A DNA stretch of 8,326 nucleotides from Draconibacterium sp. (GTDB lineage: Bacteria; Bacteroidota; Bacteroidia; Bacteroidales; Prolixibacteraceae): the NCBI GenBank assembly GCA_030595485.1, contig JAUVDE010000134.1:1-8326 (forward strand), in the 5' to 3' direction. Position numbers and translations under genes: made by a program. The notes below the pieces were generated by a model. It was not told the DNA's origin. It saw nothing but the letters and a program-made list of their open reading frames with translations, and did not search any database. This document shows positions 1-7,990 of this stretch, in pieces (the stretch's first letter is position 1; each line of letters opens with the position of its first letter).

Positions 1-2806
1 ATAAAATATAATCTTCCAATCGTTCATCTACATTGTATGGTCTTCCTACGCCAAGATTTTGAGGCCACAATTTTGCTTTCTCTGCATACCTTATTGCCTT
101 GTTACTTTTTCCTGTTGTTAATGCTGAAAATGCTGAACGAACACATGCTTCGTTGTATAAATCGCGACCAATTGTCGCTCCTTCAAAAGGCAAAAGTTCG
201 TAGCTCTCAAGAAACGAAATAGCTTGTTCGTACTTTTGCAAGGCACTTAAAGATTGTGCATAACACAAGCCAATTGCCGATTGCTCAGGGTGCTTTTTCA
301 CGAAGGGTTGAATTAAATTCAATGCCTCAACAGCTTGTTTATTTGAAATATAAAAGTTAGCCAATGCCAAAGCCGAGCGCCAATCTTCAGGAACCAACTC
401 TATTGCCTTTTCTAAGCATTCTAACTTCTCTTTATTCGAGTCAACAAGTTTTGATTTAGCCAAATAAAACGGAGCAAAATCAGGTTCTGCTCCACAAGCC
501 ACAAATTGTTCTTTGGCTTGTTCTACTAAATTCTTATTCCACAAAACCAAACCCAAATAATAGTGCAGTTTCCAATGTGAGTTTCCAGTAAGAAAAGTTT
601 TTAATACCTCAGCTGTTTCTACGCGGTGCGGAAAAATCAATTCAGGAGATTGTTCCAATACTTTATTCAAATACAATTCTTTTTTCTCAGGAATTAAATG
701 AGCCAACCACAAATTAACTACAGCATTATTCGGAGCCAATTCCAAAACTTCTGAAGCTTCATCAACGCAGCCCTTGTTATAATAATTAATTGCCAGGTTC
801 AAAAAGGTTTCGTGTGGTAATTCATTGGTAATTCGCTTTAGAAACTGTTCTTTATCCGTAGTATTATTTGAGATTAAATAGTTTTCAAATCTTCGAAAAT
901 GGTTGGTTCCATCTAATTCAGATATCCTTGCAAGTACCTGTTTCGCCTCATCTATTTTGCCCAATTTACGTTTAACAAGAGCCAATGTTTGCAAGGCATC
1001 TAAATTGTACTGATTAAAACCGAGAGCTTTTAGAACATATTTTTCAGCTTTATTCCAGTTCTGTTCAGCTAAAAACAAACTGGCTAATTCAGTGGCTGCC
1101 GACGACCTGTAAGCAATGTCTCCCATGGCAATTGAGAAGCCACTTTTCGAAGTTGTAATGTCACCTGTCTCACTACAAATGAGCCCCAATAAATAGTTTG
1201 CTTCACCATTGTAAGTATTAATTGCCAAGGCCTTTTGAACCAACTCGAATGCCATTTTATAATCCATTTGCCTGTAATAACTCTGTGCCAAACGGTTTAA
1301 TGCGGGTAAAAATCCAGCATCTTTTTCCAGTGCTTTTTGGTAAGCATTTTTTGCACCAATGTATTCGCGTTGCTTTTCTAATTCCGAACCTAAGGTGAAT
1401 TGCCCATAAGCCGATTCCCAGTTAAAATCCTGATTTGGCAACAAGGGACGGTCAACCAAAATATCGTTTTGCTTTGAGGTGTAAACGAGTTTATTTTCAC
1501 CCAAAACTATTTTAATATTTTCATTACCATTTGTACTTATTGAGGTTTCAAATAATTCCAATGGCTTCAATTCAATCGTTTCAGAAAAAAGCAATTCTCC
1601 ATTTTTATAAATCTTAAAGTCATCGTTTATTGCTTGCAAAGCACTTAAAACAATATTTTGCCTGCCCTCTTTTTCAACTACATTTAAAACTGCAAATTCT
1701 GAAACCGTAACCATTCCTCCTGTCTCTTTTAACGGAAACCACATTTCGTTCATCACATCGGCATCATGCGGTGCAAATTCTTTGTGTTTAAATGGTGTTT
1801 TAGTACTACTGTTAGCTGCCTGGTTAAATAATTTCCCTGCCTGAAACTCGATGTATTGCCCATCGGTATCGGTCATTAAATCTTCCCAAATCATACCTTC
1901 TGGTGCTAAGCCCCAAATCCATAGTTTCTTACCGGGTTTTTCATCGAAATCTCCAAAATGACCAAAGCCAAAATCTTCGTCGTGCCAATATCCTCCAAAA
2001 TAATCGGAGTACGAATTCATTACATGATACGATTTGTAGCTTCCGAAATTATTGTTTTTATACCAGTTAATATTTCGATTGTTATCCGTAGACCAATTGC
2101 CGGTTTCTGCGCCATGCCCAATCCAATTTTTCCCGGGATAAATAAACTCCAAATCGTTGCCTGCTTTTGCAGCTGCATTCATCCAGTGGTAGTATGTACA
2201 TGGTAATTCGGTGTTATTAAACCAACTTGCTTTTGTTTCGAAAAAAGCTTTGCCGGGCGAAACTTTAATCTCCACATTCCATTTTGTTCCTGAGGGTAAA
2301 TCGATAGCACCAACCACACATGAAACACTTCCATCGGCATTTTCTTTTGTTGTGTAATCAACCGGAGTTGCACAGGTTGGAATGTGCCCGATGTCGCCAA
2401 AATTGTATTCCAAACCGCCCGATGACCAGGCTCCTCGCATGGCAACATCACGGAATTTTACGACATGATTAAAATATAGAAACTCTTTTCCTGTTGATTT
2501 TTCGATTGCTCCCCAAATTTTACCACCAATATCGGGGCAAACATATACTTTAATGAATTCGTTTTCCAACACCACCATTTTCCATTTTTGCTGAATAGCA
2601 TTATTGGTATATCCATGAAAATAAAAATAGGGATACATGCGGTTTATTTCCGGTACCGGGTTTGGGTCTGAGAATGGGTAGGTTTTGAACTCGATTAGCT
2701 CTTCTGTTATTTTTGCAGTTTGTGCATTTAATTGTAAGCTTACAAACAATACAAATATCGACAAAACACTAATTATCCTACAATTACTTATTTTTTGTGA
2801 CTTCAT
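1..2806 (-). CDS. Secreted DUF5107 domain protein with C-terminal TPR repeats (3' end outside window)
   Basis: This frame starts at ATG 2806 and stays open to the left edge, giving about 935 codons and no stop; I checked in-frame triplets along its length. Residues 1-28 form a signal peptide (basic start, hydrophobic stretch IISVLSIFVLFVSLQL, cleavage site LNA/Q), so the protein is probably periplasmic or exported. Residues about 50-370 match DUF5107: a block around 79-110 (LENEFIKVYVCPDIGGKIWG), then WSSGGLEYNFG near 127-137, then YHWMNAA near 206-212. These blocks resemble galactose-mutarotase-like beta-supersandwich proteins. Residues from about 460 to the edge are helical repeats of TPR type, for example AKNAYQKALEKD and AFELVQKALAIN. 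The last visible residues (GVGRPYNVDERLEDYIL) suggest the end is not far outside. Its start lies inside the end of the upstream hydrolase gene (23-base overlap), which argues for co-translation. A role in handling released sugars is inference; the family has no function I can assert. Confidence 0.9.
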   Translation of the reverse strand, partial: MKSQKISNCRIISVLSIFVLFVSLQLNAQTAKITEELIEFKTYPFSDPNPVPEINRMYPYFYFHGYTNNAIQQKWKMVVLENEFIKVYVCPDIGGKIWGAIEKSTGKEFLYFNHVVKFRDVAMRGAWSSGGLEYNFGDIGHIPTCATPVDYTTKENADGSVSCVVGAIDLPSGTKWNVEIKVSPGKAFFETKASWFNNTELPCTYYHWMNAAAKAGNDLEFIYPGKNWIGHGAETGNWSTDNNRNINWYKNNNFGSYKSYHVMNSYSDYFGGYWHDEDFGFGHFGDFDEKPGKKLWIWGLAPEGMIWEDLMTDTDGQYIEFQAGKLFNQAANSSTKTPFKHKEFAPHDADVMNEMWFPLKETGGMVTVSEFAVLNVVEKEGRQNIVLSALQAINDDFKIYKNGELLFSETIELKPLELFETSISTNGNENIKIVLGENKLVYTSKQNDILVDRPLLPNQDFNWESAYGQFTLGSELEKQREYIGAKNAYQKALEKDAGFLPALNRLAQSYYRQMDYKMAFELVQKALAINTYNGEANYLLGLICSETGDITTSKSGFSIAMGDIAYRSSAATELASLFLAEQNWNKAEKYVLKALGFNQYNLDALQTLALVKRKLGKIDEAKQVLARISELDGTNHFRRFENYLISNNTTDKEQFLKRITNELPHETFLNLAINYYNKGCVDEASEVLELAPNNAVVNLWLAHLIPEKKELYLNKVLEQSPELIFPHRVETAEVLKTFLTGNSHWKLHYYLGLVLWNKNLVEQAKEQFVACGAEPDFAPFYLAKSKLVDSNKEKLECLEKAIELVPEDWRSALALANFYISNKQAVEALNLIQPFVKKHPEQSAIGLCYAQSLSALQKYEQAISFLESYELLPFEGATIGRDLYNEACVRSAFSALTTGKSNKAIRYAEKAKLWPQNLGVGRPYNVDERLEDYIL

Positions 2807-5123
2807 ATATTCTTGTTTCAAAAGGTTTTAATTGAATATCGAAATTAGTATTGTTTTCCAATTTTATCGGTTTGGAATCTGTATTGTAAACCAGATTTAA
2901 TAAATATTCACCCGAAAAATCCGAAGGCAATTCTAAAATTTCATCTAAATTAATCTTGAATGATTTATTATCTCCCGATGGATTTCGAAGTGTGATAATA
3001 CCCTTTTCAGGTGTCCATGATGCAAAACCATAAATCTCAAGGTTAATAGGACTTCCACCAATCCAATGGGTATCTTTTAATATGTCTTCGTTTTCTTTAG
3101 ACCACATGGCTGCTTTTGCTAATATTGGCCAAAATTCTGGTTTCATCCGGTCATGGCTTATGTACAATTCCTGTAAACTTGAACCTGCTCCGAAAAACGA
3201 CCATACCATATCGCTAAAATCATTAATACTATCGTTAATACATTTTATGGGATGCCCCAGATTCGCATATGCAATTCCAACCGTCATAATTGAATTTAAG
3301 GGATAAAAGGGAGCCTTTTTCACAATATTATTGTGAAGGGTTCCGTCGCGATAGGTCATAAACTGTTGTGTTCGCGAGCCTTCGCCAGCCATGTGTAAAT
3401 CGCCTGAACCACGCCAGGTACAATCGGCATATTTTAGCCAAAATGGAGATGGCCACGAACCCACAGTAATATTTACAAATACATCGGGATTATGCTGCCG
3501 AAGAGTACTTATCAGGCGGGTACCTGCTTCCATATCGGGCAAATAGGAAGGTTCAGAACCTCCAAAACCATCGTATTTAAAATAGTTGACTTTGTAGTTA
3601 TCCAGCATGTCAAGCGAACGTTCCAGAAAACGGTTATAATAATTTTTACCAGCCAGACTCAGCCCTCTGCCATTTGTTTCAAGCCCTTCCCTATGAGCCG
3701 ATTCTATACGCCTTCTTTTATTTTCCAGATACCCTCCAAATGGCGACATCCAAACGCCAATACCCGAATTGTACTGTTTGCAAAGTTCAGCTTGCGGGGT
3801 AAATCCATCGGGAAATTTCACCGTGTCGAAATACCAAACGCTGTCCAAATTGTCCCAGCCATCATCAAAAACAAATGAGTTAAGCTGAATATTATAGGGT
3901 TGAACAAACTTTTTATTCCAGGCATGCATCCGATCAATAAGTTGTTCTGATGTAAAACTGGAAGCTCCATCATCGGTAATATCCCACCAGCAGTTATAAT
4001 GTAAAAACTGTTTGTACGGACGGGCTCGTTCGCGTTCCAAATAATACTGAAATGCCCTTCGGTTTTGCTTTTCAGGAGAAACACCAATTACCGCCCATTC
4101 CGAAATCATTTCACCCGGCTGGAGAACATCAGCCCGTTCAATATAAAAATTGAGGATATCATTGGTTTTTCGATGAATATGAAAAGTACCGGAGGCATTA
4201 TCCATATTAATAATTTCAGTTTGAATGGTATAAGTTTTGGAGGCATCAAATTCATTTATATTTAAAGTATAGAAACTGTTACCATCTTTCCCATTCAAGG
4301 TATGATTTGCTTTTGCTACCAATTTCCCGTTTTCAAATAAACCCACCGATTTTAGGTTGTAATTAGCAGGGCCGCCGCCATGTTCGACAGAAACAATGTA
4401 TTTACCCGGAGCATCAATAATTTTGGATACATCAATTAATTTTTGAGTAATACTCCCAATGTTACGGGTTATTAAAGCCTTACTGTGAGCTATGGGATGC
4501 TCCAACCCAAAAAAGAAATTTTTGTACTGAACTGGTGTGCCAAGAACTGAACCTGTAATTTCGGCACCTTGCAGTTTCCCATCGAAAAATGTTACTCTCG
4601 AAATTTTTACGGGTTCAGTAACAACTTTAATTTCGATATTCTGACGGATGTAATTCGACCCATCTCGGAGTTGTGCTTTCCACTGGATGGCAATATTTCC
4701 ATCCTTTTCAATCAATAATGCCGATACTTCTTTTCCGGCAAAACGAAGTGCTGCAGTTGGCAGGCTGTCGGTTGCCAAAATATCAACTATTATAGGCTCA
4801 TTTTGAATACGAAAGTCGTGATTGGTAAGTCGCTGGCCATTTTCTAATTCGATAGAAAATAGAATAGTTTCGCTTAAATCTACCGTTTGATTATCGTATT
4901 TATTGATAAACGTTTTTAAATTAATTACACCATGCTGCAATTCCCACTCAACAAACAAAGCTTCATTTGAGAGGGTGATTTTTTTTGTATCAATTATTGC
5001 ATTTGGTTTTCCGGGATACTTCGCGGGAAAGAACGGAGTTTCTAGTTTTGATTTGTTACATGCAGACAGCGTTAACAACAAAGAAACTACTCCAATAAAT
5101 ACATGGTATTTTTGAATATTCAT
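2784..5123 (-). CDS. Clan GH-D (GH36/GH27-like) alpha-galactosidase-type lipoprotein
   Basis: 779 residues. The N-terminus has a lipoprotein signal with lipobox LSAC and lipidated Cys22, placing it on a membrane facing the periplasm or cell surface. Residues about 45-215 form an N-terminal beta-rich domain (ending FFFGLEHP, 203-210). About 226-318 is an inserted beta-sandwich module. The (beta/alpha)8 barrel follows from about 370 (RERARPYKQFLHYNCWWDIT), with FVFDDGWD at 417-424. The likely nucleophile is Asp518 in YFKYDGFGG (514-522) and the likely acid/base is Asp575 in TWRGSGD (569-575), both typical of clan GH-D. A short beta domain with conserved end (KPFETRIYEV) closes the protein. Clan members hydrolyse alpha-galactosides or alpha-N-acetylgalactosaminides with retention; which substrate this one uses cannot be read here. 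Some Bacteroidota homologues carry the misleading name enterotoxin. The start at 5123 is 34 bases after the fucosidase stop and follows a purine-rich AAAGAAAGCGAAA stretch. Confidence 0.83.
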   Translation of the reverse strand: MNIQKYHVFIGVVSLLLTLSACNKSKLETPFFPAKYPGKPNAIIDTKKITLSNEALFVEWELQHGVINLKTFINKYDNQTVDLSETILFSIELENGQRLTNHDFRIQNEPIIVDILATDSLPTAALRFAGKEVSALLIEKDGNIAIQWKAQLRDGSNYIRQNIEIKVVTEPVKISRVTFFDGKLQGAEITGSVLGTPVQYKNFFFGLEHPIAHSKALITRNIGSITQKLIDVSKIIDAPGKYIVSVEHGGGPANYNLKSVGLFENGKLVAKANHTLNGKDGNSFYTLNINEFDASKTYTIQTEIINMDNASGTFHIHRKTNDILNFYIERADVLQPGEMISEWAVIGVSPEKQNRRAFQYYLERERARPYKQFLHYNCWWDITDDGASSFTSEQLIDRMHAWNKKFVQPYNIQLNSFVFDDGWDNLDSVWYFDTVKFPDGFTPQAELCKQYNSGIGVWMSPFGGYLENKRRRIESAHREGLETNGRGLSLAGKNYYNRFLERSLDMLDNYKVNYFKYDGFGGSEPSYLPDMEAGTRLISTLRQHNPDVFVNITVGSWPSPFWLKYADCTWRGSGDLHMAGEGSRTQQFMTYRDGTLHNNIVKKAPFYPLNSIMTVGIAYANLGHPIKCINDSINDFSDMVWSFFGAGSSLQELYISHDRMKPEFWPILAKAAMWSKENEDILKDTHWIGGSPINLEIYGFASWTPEKGIITLRNPSGDNKSFKINLDEILELPSDFSGEYLLNLVYNTDSKPIKLENNTNFDIQLKPFETRIYEVTKNK
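4170..4448 (-). other. Accessory beta-sandwich domain inserted in the GH-D enzyme (residues about 226-318)
   Basis: Within the GH-D enzyme, the segment from about residue 226 to 318 interrupts the link between the N-terminal domain (FFFGLEHP) and the barrel (AVIGVSPEKQNRRAFQYY). Its pattern is GKYIVSVEHGGG, then VGLFENGKLVAKANH, then NSFYTLNINEFDASKTYTI. This resembles an all-beta module I know from the C-termini of Bacteroidota hexosaminidase-like enzymes (ENGK..A...H..G, a Y.L.L strand, then a TYT strand). A carbohydrate-binding or spacer role is inference. Boundaries are approximate. Confidence 0.55.
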
Positions 5124-5157
5124 ATTTCGCTTTCTTTAAGCCTGGTATTTATTAAAA
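5124..5157 (-). promoter_or_regulatory. Short intergenic gap with purine-rich ribosome binding region
   Basis: These 34 bases separate the fucosidase stop from the start of the GH-D enzyme. On the minus strand they end in AAAGAAAGCGAAAT just before the ATG. This purine-rich tract is a weak ribosome-binding region of the kind usual in Bacteroidota, which rely little on strong Shine-Dalgarno pairing. I saw no terminator or -7 element in the gap, which supports one transcript. Confidence 0.4.
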
Positions 5158-7506
5158 TTACAAGTTTACGGAATGAACTCCATTCTCTGGAATCTCAAAT
5201 TCGTTAACAACACCTTGATATTTAGAGCTTCCGACTGCTCCTTTTTTGCCTAAAATATGGGCAGAAACCAATTCGCCATCCTTCCACTCCATATTTACTT
5301 CGAAACCACCACGCGCTTTTAATCCTTTTACACTTCCGTTTTTCCATTCGGAAGGAAGCGCAGGAAGTAGTTCAATTGTTTCGGTGTGCGACTGTAACAA
5401 CAATTCGGCAATTCCGGCGCAACCTCCCATATTTCCATCTAACTGAAATGGAGGGTGAGCACACAACAAATTAGAATAGCTACCTCCCCCACTCATCATA
5501 TCAGTTCCTTGCTGACCAGTTGGGCGTAACAATCGCTTAAATAATTTGTATGCCCGGTCGCCATCTTTTAAGCGTGCCCAAAAATTAACTTTCCATGCCA
5601 GCGACCAGCCTGTTCCATCGTCGCCACGCGCATTAATACTAACTTTTGCGGCTTCTGCCAACCCGGGAGTATTTTCCACAGTAATTTGTTTACCGGGATG
5701 TAAAGCATATAAATGCGAAACATGACGGTGTTTGTTATTCGGATTGTCAACATCCTCTTTCCACTCCTGCAGTTGTCCCCATTTCCCGATGGTTGGAGGG
5801 AATATTTTATCGCGAACAGTCTTTGCTTCCTTTTTAAAATCCTCATCAACGCCCAAAACGTTACAAGCTGAAATACAATTGTTTAATAAATCCCAGGCCA
5901 TTTGATGGTCCATTGAAGCACCACCGGAAATTCCACCATGTTCGGGCGAATACGATGGCGACGATACTAAAAATCCATTTTTATCTTCGGTTAAATAATC
6001 AATCCAAAAAAGTGCAGCCTCTTTCATTAAAGGATATGCCGTTTTTTTAAGATAAGCTTCATCGCGGGTAAAATCGTAATGCTCCCAGGCATGCTGGCAC
6101 AACCAAGCTGCTCCGCCGGGGAAAAAGCCCCATGGCAAACCCCATCCGGGCGAAGTAAAACCAAACGGATTATTCATTGTATTTACAATCCAGCCTCGTG
6201 CATTAAAGAACTCTTTTGCCGAAACTTGTCCTGGCTCTACCAAACTTTCCATATATTCGAAAAGGGGCAAATGGCATTCATCCAAATTGGTAACTTCTGC
6301 CGGCCAGTATAACATTTGTTGGTTAATATTCATGTGGTAATCTGCCGCCCAGGGCGGATTCGTACTGTTGTTCCATTTCCCCTGTAAATGCAAAGGCATT
6401 GTTCCGGGTCGCGATGCAGCAATCATCATATAACGGCTGTATTGAAAATAGATTTGCTCCAAACCGGGGTCAACTTCTCCTTTTGAGTATTCTCTTAATC
6501 GTCGATCGGTTGGAACCGAATCCCGGCTATTTTTACCCAAATTCAATTCAACCCTTGCAAATAGTTCCTGATAATCTTTTTGATGTGCATTTCGAACTTC
6601 TTCATACGATTTGCCTTCCAGTTTCGAGAGTGATTTTATGTTATCAGCTTTATAATCGTTCCCCTTATATTTTGGATACTCTAAAGTATAATCGGTAGCA
6701 GCAACGTGGTAAATGGTAAGCGTTTTGGCATCCGTAACTTTTAGTTTTCCGTTTTCATATTCCAGTTTTCCATCCGTATCAATCTTTAAACAAGTTTCAA
6801 ATTGCATTCCATTATCTTCAACTTCACCCCGAAAAGAATATATAGCTTTTGAAAAAGCCTCTTCGTTTTTTTTATGCGGTGTTTCGTATTCAAGCAAATA
6901 ATTGGTTTTGCTATTACTTTCAAAACGGTAAACCATGGCTTTGGCAGGATAACTTCCAAAATATGTCCGGCTGTACTTCTGTCCGGCTATTTCATACGAC
7001 ACCTTTCCTTCGCCATTGGTTATGTCCAATTCGCGTTTGTAATTGCTAACCTCTCCTTTGTGTTCCACCGAAATAAAAAGGTCGCCCATGGTTTGTTGTG
7101 CGCCATAATCGCCAAATTGTGCCCCACCTCTTTTTTTATGAATAACACCTTTCAACTCCTGATTAGCTAACTTATGAGCCTCATCTAACTTTCCGGCATC
7201 TAATAACTCCCTTACTTTTGGCAAGTATTTCCAGGCTTCTTCCCGTATGCCAAAATTGTAATCGGGATTTGAGCCGGGGCCACCACTCCACAATGAACCT
7301 TCGGAAAACTGAATTTGCTCTTTCTCTAGTCCGCCAAAAAACATGGCTCCCATGTAACCATTTCCAATGGGCAGGGCTTCGGTCATCCATTCGGTAGCAG
7401 GTTTATCGTACCACAAGCGTAAATTATTTTCAGTTTTGGTTTCTGCTTTACAACTAATCAGACTAATTAGTCCCATAAGAAATAGAAAATTCAAGGTATT
7501 ATTCAT
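5158..7506 (-). CDS. GH95 family alpha-L-fucosidase lipoprotein
   Basis: 782 residues, a normal full length for family GH95, whose members release alpha-L-fucose (mainly alpha-1,2-linked) or, in some cases, alpha-L-galactose by an inverting mechanism. A lipoprotein signal ends in lipobox LISC with Cys19. The N-terminal beta domain opens with the family signature LWYDKPATEWMTEALPIGNG (31-50) and GSLWSGGPG (70-78). The (alpha/alpha)6 barrel spans roughly 300-690: LQGKWNNSTNPPWAADYHMN (374-393) and NIN at 393-395 correspond to the paired Asn residues that assist the general base. Glu522 in SPSYSPEHG is the likely general acid, and Asp690 in PFQLDGNMGG the likely base-side residue, judged by order and spacing against the Bifidobacterium bifidum 1,2-alpha-L-fucosidase from memory. 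His391 before the NIN motif favours fucose over L-galactose, where I recall Thr. All expected motifs are present and the gene appears intact. It is first in the operon, with its ATG at 7506 about 53 bases downstream of a -7 promoter element. Confidence 0.95.
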   Translation of the reverse strand: MNNTLNFLFLMGLISLISCKAETKTENNLRLWYDKPATEWMTEALPIGNGYMGAMFFGGLEKEQIQFSEGSLWSGGPGSNPDYNFGIREEAWKYLPKVRELLDAGKLDEAHKLANQELKGVIHKKRGGAQFGDYGAQQTMGDLFISVEHKGEVSNYKRELDITNGEGKVSYEIAGQKYSRTYFGSYPAKAMVYRFESNSKTNYLLEYETPHKKNEEAFSKAIYSFRGEVEDNGMQFETCLKIDTDGKLEYENGKLKVTDAKTLTIYHVAATDYTLEYPKYKGNDYKADNIKSLSKLEGKSYEEVRNAHQKDYQELFARVELNLGKNSRDSVPTDRRLREYSKGEVDPGLEQIYFQYSRYMMIAASRPGTMPLHLQGKWNNSTNPPWAADYHMNINQQMLYWPAEVTNLDECHLPLFEYMESLVEPGQVSAKEFFNARGWIVNTMNNPFGFTSPGWGLPWGFFPGGAAWLCQHAWEHYDFTRDEAYLKKTAYPLMKEAALFWIDYLTEDKNGFLVSSPSYSPEHGGISGGASMDHQMAWDLLNNCISACNVLGVDEDFKKEAKTVRDKIFPPTIGKWGQLQEWKEDVDNPNNKHRHVSHLYALHPGKQITVENTPGLAEAAKVSINARGDDGTGWSLAWKVNFWARLKDGDRAYKLFKRLLRPTGQQGTDMMSGGGSYSNLLCAHPPFQLDGNMGGCAGIAELLLQSHTETIELLPALPSEWKNGSVKGLKARGGFEVNMEWKDGELVSAHILGKKGAVGSSKYQGVVNEFEIPENGVHSVNL

Positions 7507-7559
7507 TTTACAGTATTTTTCGATTTAGTAATCTTTGTTTTGGTCGAAGATAAATATTT

Positions 7560-7567
7560 CAAATTTA
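7560..7567 (-). promoter_or_regulatory. Putative Bacteroidota -7 promoter element for the hydrolase operon
   Basis: Read on the minus strand the sequence is TAAATTTG, a perfect match to the Bacteroidota -7 consensus TANNTTTG. It lies 53 bases upstream of the fucosidase ATG, giving a leader of roughly 45 bases. I found no TTTG-like -33 element at the expected distance; that region falls within the adjacent inverted repeat, which would fit a promoter that depends on an activator. An eight-base match in AT-rich DNA can occur by chance, but the position before the first gene of the operon supports it. Confidence 0.5.
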
Positions 7568-7596
7568 TATACTCAATGGATTTAGCTTTGAGTATA
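7568..7596. repeat. Perfect 9-bp inverted repeat abutting the -7 element (candidate operator)
   Basis: The plus strand reads TATACTCAA (7568-7576), an 11-base spacer (7577-7587), then TTGAGTATA (7588-7596). The arms are exact reverse complements and their centres are 20 bp apart, about two helical turns, which suits a dimeric DNA-binding protein. The repeat touches the -7 element on its upstream side and covers where a -33 element would sit. A further CTCAAT half-site-like sequence lies at 7607-7612. No T-run follows in either direction, so it does not look like a terminator. The cognate regulator is not in the window. Confidence 0.5.
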
Positions 7597-7600
7597 ATTA

Positions 7601-7892
7601 TTAATTCTCAATATAAATCAACCACCCCTTCCGTGGTTCAACAGTAATCTCTTCGTCAATTTCCCACTCTTTTTCAATTTGAAAATCCTAAATTGCCTGA
7701 GCAATTAGTTTTACATTTTCATTTTTCTTTTCGTCTGGTTTAATTCGCTCAGTAAAGCATAAAATTACTTTGTCAATTTCCTCTTTCTTTAATATCTAGA
7801 ATTGGTTCAGATAGTACATAAACACAATTTGTATGACTAATATAGTTGATAGGAATAATTGAGCAGTCTGCTATTGTATAATTGGGTGATAT
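7601..7892 (-). pseudogene. Broken small gene of unknown function (frameshift plus nonsense codon)
   Basis: The minus strand carries two adjoining open stretches that read like one natural protein. The upstream stretch (7892 to about 7785) gives TIADCSIIPINYISHTNCVY, then VLSEPILDIKERGN before TGA at 7773-7775. The downstream stretch, one frame over, gives ILKKEEIDKVILCFTERIKP and continues to AQAI, meets TAG at 7688-7690, then reads DFQIEKEWEIDEEITVEPRK and GWLIYIEN to TAA at 7601-7603. The frames probably join near 7785-7796, where one frameshift would connect them. There is no start codon; the upstream frame hits TGA at 7893-7895, so the 5' end is also missing. The low-bias, acidic and aromatic composition looks like former coding sequence rather than noise. 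I do not recognise the family; its stop lies just upstream of the hydrolase operator region. It is likely a relic of acquired DNA. Confidence 0.5.
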
Positions 7893-7990
7893 TCATGCCA
7901 AGTGTAATTCCGAGTATGAACAGCTTATGGATGGTTGCGAACGCAGGGGCATAAAGGGGAACCGTTTTTCAAAAGGTCACACCTAGCCAT
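7859..7990 (+). other. Disrupted sequence upstream of the 8302-ending frame
   Basis: Two overlapping readings are open here on the plus strand. The frame shared with the downstream hypothetical protein is open from 7859 to a TAA at 7952-7954. Another frame is open from 7882 to 7983 and gives GDIHAKCNSEYEQLMDGCER then RGIKGNRFSKGHT before TAG at 7984-7986. Either could be the former upstream part of the same gene, joined by a nonsense change or a frameshift respectively. It also overlaps the end of the minus-strand relic. I saw no promoter element, RNA gene or repeat here. Confidence 0.3.

Noticed and set aside
37..222. A 61-codon plus-strand frame with a hydrophobic stretch (LLSLHTLLPCYFFLLLML) resembling a small membrane protein.
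   Set aside because: It is antisense to the TPR region of the DUF5107 gene; the leucine-rich look arises from the complement of Lys/Glu/Ala-rich helices.
1958..2451. Open frames on both strands of about 82-90 codons.
   Set aside because: They lie inside the DUF5107-TPR gene, whose own frame is open throughout and matches a known family; these are shadow frames.
3082..4265. Several plus-strand and one minus-strand frame of 66-128 codons.
   Set aside because: They overlap the catalytic domain of the GH-D enzyme in other frames and show no protein-like motifs.
5246..7390. Multiple frames of 62-99 codons, including a pair overlapping each other at 6849-7170.
   Set aside because: All lie inside the intact GH95 gene in other frames; none has recognisable motifs or a plausible ribosome binding site.
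7620..7638. A perfect 6-bp stem (AACCAC / GTGGTT) with a 7-base loop, possible terminator.
   Set aside because: No T-run follows on either strand and it lies inside the old reading frame of the minus-strand pseudogene, so it is more likely chance coding sequence.
7838..7896. A short minus-strand ATG frame (MNITQLYNSRLLNYSYQLY).
   Set aside because: Only 19 codons, with no ribosome binding site, and it competes with the more protein-like frame of the pseudogene remnant.
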